Source: Pseudofulvibacter geojedonensis
GTDB lineage: Bacteria; Bacteroidota; Bacteroidia; Flavobacteriales; Flavobacteriaceae
DNA: 64,000 bases
NCBI RefSeq assembly: GCF_042675745.1
Contig: NZ_JBHTJM010000010.1
Location: forward strand, 62,001 to 126,000
Direction of reading: 5' to 3'
Shown here: positions 61,384 through 64,000 of the stretch, piece after piece
How the letters are laid out: every line of letters begins with the position of its first letter
Numbering within the stretch: the first letter of the stretch is position 1
Made by a program: the position numbers and the translations under genes
Notes under the pieces: model-generated
Told to the model about the DNA's origin: nothing
Databases searched by the model: none
The model's input: the letters and a program-made list of their open reading frames with translations, nothing else

Positions 61384-62025
61384 GTGGTAGCAAACCTTCA
61401 GCAAATATTACTAATTGAAAAGAATCCGTTACTAATAGCTTTGTATCAAAAGTTATTATCTAAATATGCAAATAAACCATATCAATTAAAGATAGAAGAT
61501 TCTATAACTACGGCTAATAGGTTGTTTAAAAAAGGTAAAGAGTTTGATATAGTTATACTATCTTCTGAATATAATATTCAAGAAGCATCTATTTCGGAAG
61601 AACGATTTCTAACTAAATTAAGATTCAATTATCCTAAATGTAAATTATTCCTAATAAGCAATAGCTCTAATGTTAATAGAATTAAGCGTATGCTAAAATT
61701 ATATGCGTTAAATGTTTATTTACTACAAGAAGAGTTGAATCAAGAGTTATTGGAGAAAGGTTTTGAGGTAATATGGAGTTCCTCAGGGTTTCTTTTTAGT
61801 CCTAAAGTAAAAAAAATAAAAGAGCATTCTTATCAAGTATTAGATTTGATAGACTTAATAGATGTTGATTTGTTATTTTATTTAACTAAAAGTTGTAAAA
61901 CAAAAGACTTACCAGAAAAATTAAACTTGTCTTTAGGGGCTATAGAAAAGAGAAAGAACAGGCTTAAGAAAAAATTAGAAACAGATAACTTGCTGCAAGC
62001 GGCTCTAGAAAATGGCTTGCTGTAA
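61384..62025 (+). CDS. Pseudo-receiver response-regulator paralogue
   Basis: A 213-residue protein with the same receiver plus helix-turn-helix order as 60555-61220. The catalytic residues are lost: the acidic pair is Glu12-Lys13 (LLIEKNP), the phospho-acceptor is Ser60 (DIVILSS), and the Lys is Gln115 (YLLQEE). The DNA-binding part (LTKSCKTKDLPEKLNLSLGAIEKRKNRLKKKL) is preserved. It should act without phosphorylation, perhaps as a constitutive or ligand-bound partner of the intact regulator. Start GTG 61384. Separated from the regulator by 163 bases. Confidence 0.8.
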   Translation: MVANLQQILLIEKNPLLIALYQKLLSKYANKPYQLKIEDSITTANRLFKKGKEFDIVILSSEYNIQEASISEERFLTKLRFNYPKCKLFLISNSSNVNRIKRMLKLYALNVYLLQEELNQELLEKGFEVIWSSSGFLFSPKVKKIKEHSYQVLDLIDLIDVDLLFYLTKSCKTKDLPEKLNLSLGAIEKRKNRLKKKLETDNLLQAALENGLL

Positions 62026-62078
62026 GTAGTACAATAAAATTTTGTTAAGTAATTTTATTACTTGAATTTGGGGTGAGG

Positions 62079-62102
62079 CCGTTTTACATCAACGTAAAAC
62101 GG
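62079..62102 (+). terminator. Terminator of the pseudo-receiver gene
   Basis: CCGTTTTAC pairs with GTAAAACGG around ATCAAC, followed by TTTTCTTTTT, 54 bases after the stop. Confidence 0.85.
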
Positions 62103-62142
62103 TTTTCTTTTTATCTGAAAATGTAATTTTTTATAATAAAAA

Positions 62143-62192
62143 TGAGTCTATCGAAGTCAATTGAAGATGATTGATGAATTTCGATAGACTCA
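62143..62192 (-). terminator. Long hairpin downstream of lysS
   Basis: TGAGTCTATCGAA (62143-62155) pairs exactly with its complement (62180-62192) around 24 bases. It lies 14 bases after the lysS stop. The stem sequence resembles the dispersed intergenic hairpins of flavobacterial genomes, so it may be a repeat unit as well as a terminator. Confidence 0.55.
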
Positions 62193-62205
62193 ATGTAATA
62201 CTTTA

Positions 62206-63894
62206 TTAAACAACTTCAACAAACAAGCCTTCTTCAGTTTTGTTAACTTTAGCAAGTTTGTTTTTGGTTAAGCCTTTAATGGTTTTGTCCCATTTTTTAT
62301 TACTTAATCCAGACTGAGTTTTTAAGTTATTTAAATCTATAGGAGAGTTGTCTTTTAAGATGTTAAATACTGCTTTCTCTTCGTCGGTCATAGCAACTGC
62401 TTTACGCTCTGGTTTCATTTGTGGAAAGAATAATACTTCTTGAATAGACGGATTGTCTGTTAAGAACATAATTAATCTATCCATTCCAATTCCTAATCCA
62501 GAAGTTGGTGGCATACCATATTCTAAAGCACGTAAAAAGTCTTGGTCTATAAACATAGCCTCATCATCTCCTCTTTCGGCTAAAGCAGCTTGCGCTTCAA
62601 AACGTTCTCTTTGGTCAATAGGATCGTTTAGCTCAGAGTAAGCGTTGGCAATCTCTTTTCCACAAACCATTAACTCAAAACGTTCGGTTAACTCTGGGTT
62701 ATCTCTATGCTCTTTTGTTAAAGGCGACATTTCCTTAGGATAGTCAGTAATAAAAGTTGGTTGAATGTAGTTTCCTTCACATTTTTCACCAAACATTTCA
62801 TCTATTAACTTTCCTTTCCCCATAGTATCATCTACTTCAATCCCCATTTCTTTAGCGGCACTTCTTAGTTCATCTTCGGTTTTTCCTGTAATATCAAAAC
62901 CGGTAAACTCTTTTATAGAATCTGCCATAGTAATACGCTTATATGGCGCTTTAAAGTCTATTTCTTGTCCGTTAAAAGTAGCTTTAGTAGTACCGTTAAC
63001 AGCTATAGCACAGTGCTCTAATAATTTTTCTGTAAAGTCCATCATCCAGTTGTAGTCTTTATAGGCTACATAAATTTCCATTGCTGTAAATTCCGGATTA
63101 TGCGTACGATCCATCCCTTCGTTACGAAAGTTTTTAGAAAACTCGTAAACACCGTCAAAACCACCTACAATTAGTCTTTTTAAATATAACTCGTTAGCAA
63201 TACGCATGTATAATGGTATGTTTAATGAATTATGGTGAGTAATGAATGGTCTTGCTGCTGCTCCTCCTGGTATAGCTTGTAAAATAGGTGTTTCTACTTC
63301 CATATATCCAGCTTCGTTAAAGAAGTTTCTCATGGCAGTAAATAACTTAGTCCTTTTTACAAACACATCTTTTACCTGTGGATTTACAACTAAATCTGCG
63401 TAACGTTGTCTATATCGTAATTCAGGGTCATTAAATCCGTCAAAAACATTTCCTTCTGCATCAATTTTAGGTAAAGGTAAAGGTTTTAATGATTTGCTTA
63501 ATAACTCAAAGTTTTTAACTAAAATAGTTTTTTCTCCTACTTGAGTAGTAAATAGCTCTCCTTCAATACCAATAAAGTCACCTATGTCTAATAGTTTTTT
63601 GTAAACTTCGTTATATAAAGTTTTGTCTTCTCCAGTACAAATTTCGTCTCTGTTAAAATACACTTGTATTCTCCCTTCACTATCTTGTAATTCTGCAAAG
63701 GAAGCTTTCCCTTGTATACGTCTAGACATTAACCTACCAGCAATTATCACCTGTTTACCCTCGCTAAAATCAGCTTTTACCTGTTTGGAAGTATGATTAA
63801 CAGGATAAAGGTTGGCAGGATATGGGTTTATACCCATTTCACGTAACTTAGTAAGTTTTTCACGTCTTACTATTTCTTGTTCTGATAATTGCAT
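62206..63894 (-). CDS. lysS: Lysyl-tRNA synthetase, class II
   Basis: A 562-residue class II synthetase that charges tRNA-Lys. An anticodon-binding OB fold (about 55-160: VIIAGRLMSRRIQGKASFAELQD) precedes the catalytic core: motif 1 near FFNEAGYMEVETPIL, motif 2 FRNEGMDRTHNPEFTAMEIY, motif 3 PPTSGLGIGMDRLIMFLTD. The last about 60 residues (TDEEKAVFNILKDNSPIDLNNLKTQSGLSNKKWDKTIKGL) form a small winged-helix-like extension common in flavobacterial LysRS and absent from E. coli. A TAATTTTG box (minus strand) at 63918-63925 is the likely -7 element. Confidence 0.97.
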   Translation of the reverse strand: MQLSEQEIVRREKLTKLREMGINPYPANLYPVNHTSKQVKADFSEGKQVIIAGRLMSRRIQGKASFAELQDSEGRIQVYFNRDEICTGEDKTLYNEVYKKLLDIGDFIGIEGELFTTQVGEKTILVKNFELLSKSLKPLPLPKIDAEGNVFDGFNDPELRYRQRYADLVVNPQVKDVFVKRTKLFTAMRNFFNEAGYMEVETPILQAIPGGAAARPFITHHNSLNIPLYMRIANELYLKRLIVGGFDGVYEFSKNFRNEGMDRTHNPEFTAMEIYVAYKDYNWMMDFTEKLLEHCAIAVNGTTKATFNGQEIDFKAPYKRITMADSIKEFTGFDITGKTEDELRSAAKEMGIEVDDTMGKGKLIDEMFGEKCEGNYIQPTFITDYPKEMSPLTKEHRDNPELTERFELMVCGKEIANAYSELNDPIDQRERFEAQAALAERGDDEAMFIDQDFLRALEYGMPPTSGLGIGMDRLIMFLTDNPSIQEVLFFPQMKPERKAVAMTDEEKAVFNILKDNSPIDLNNLKTQSGLSNKKWDKTIKGLTKNKLAKVNKTEEGLFVEVV

Positions 63895-63917
63895 GATTAT
63901 TAATTTTAAATAAGCTG

Positions 63918-63925
63918 CAAAATTA
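63918..63925 (-). promoter_or_regulatory. -7 box of lysS promoter
   Basis: CAAAATTA reads TAATTTTG on the minus strand, matching TAnnTTTG, 24 bases before the ATG. Confidence 0.45.
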
Positions 63926-64000
63926 CATAAAAATCAATACTAGAGAAAGCATTGTTTAATAAATAACAAGAAGTTAATTAGCTGTTTTAAAAAGCTATAT

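Noticed and set aside
1..64000. CRISPR arrays, tRNA genes, rRNA genes, IS elements
   Set aside because: No regularly spaced repeats, no cloverleaf-type sequence in the gaps, and no transposase or integrase among the coding regions.

Overview
The window is chromosomal DNA from a low-GC member of Bacteroidota, most likely a marine Flavobacteriaceae of the Tenacibaculum/Polaribacter type. The evidence is: AT-rich sequence throughout; -7 boxes of the Bacteroidota type (TAnnTTTG) in front of many genes; almost no Shine-Dalgarno sites; a type IX secretion C-terminal signal; many Bacteroidota-specific families (DUF4136, GDYXXLXY, DUF2157, VGIGTTTP-type surface protein, CHAT/TPR); and house-keeping genes in flavobacterial arrangement (mpl-radC-deacetylase-like, gcvP next to a FabH-like gene). 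The genus is inference. I see no tRNA, rRNA, CRISPR array, IS element or prophage.

Layout. 1-6.7 kb: envelope proteins, including a fusion of metallophosphoesterase, CotH/kinase-like domain and beta-barrel, an esterase and a YHYH protein. 6.8-7.7 kb: cold-shock genes, one frameshifted in an A9 run. 8-13 kb: proC, a FabH-like synthase and gcvP. 13.2-15.6 kb: a UbiA-like membrane protein, an ECF sigma factor with a small zinc-finger-like partner, and a T9SS cargo protein. 15.6-20.8 kb: a tightly packed minus-strand operon (two SRPBCC proteins, a frameshifted DUF2071 protein, a TIGR01777 oxidoreductase, a methyltransferase, three small membrane proteins) next to its probable GbsR/MarR-type repressor. 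Near-identical inverted repeats precede both transcription units. 20.8-30.3 kb: an alpha-oxoamine synthase/GNAT fusion, a GT4 glycosyltransferase, and a TetR-controlled tripartite exporter whose ABC ATPase is degenerate. 30.3-46.1 kb: metabolism and cell wall (M3 peptidase, purE, purK, adk, obgE, mpl, radC, PLP desulfhydrase-like, glucosaminidase, hemL) with a VGIGTTTP surface protein. 46.1-53.1 kb: Spy-like periplasmic proteins, a TPR-like protein, a YiaAB/DUF2157/GDYXXLXY membrane operon, a transglutaminase and a CarbReg-domain protein. 53.2-57.8 kb: an ECF sigma / membrane TPR / TPR-CHAT caspase-like operon whose CHAT gene is interrupted at a canonical -1 slippery heptamer. 58.2-62 kb: a tiny acidic lipoprotein, a TPR histidine kinase, its response regulator and a pseudo-receiver paralogue. 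62.2-63.9 kb: lysS.

The most notable points are: (1) the CHAT gene split at A_AAA_AAG directly before a stop, with no ATG in the downstream part for about 490 codons; (2) the paired operators of the GbsR-like regulator, one placed on the -33 box of its own promoter; (3) the TetR palindrome on the exporter promoter and the missing ABC catalytic motifs; (4) the phosphoesterase/kinase-like/barrel fusion; (5) the synthase/acyltransferase fusion beside the exporter. Three independent single-base frameshifts in 64 kb also raise the question of residual assembly errors, which only reads or a close relative can settle.
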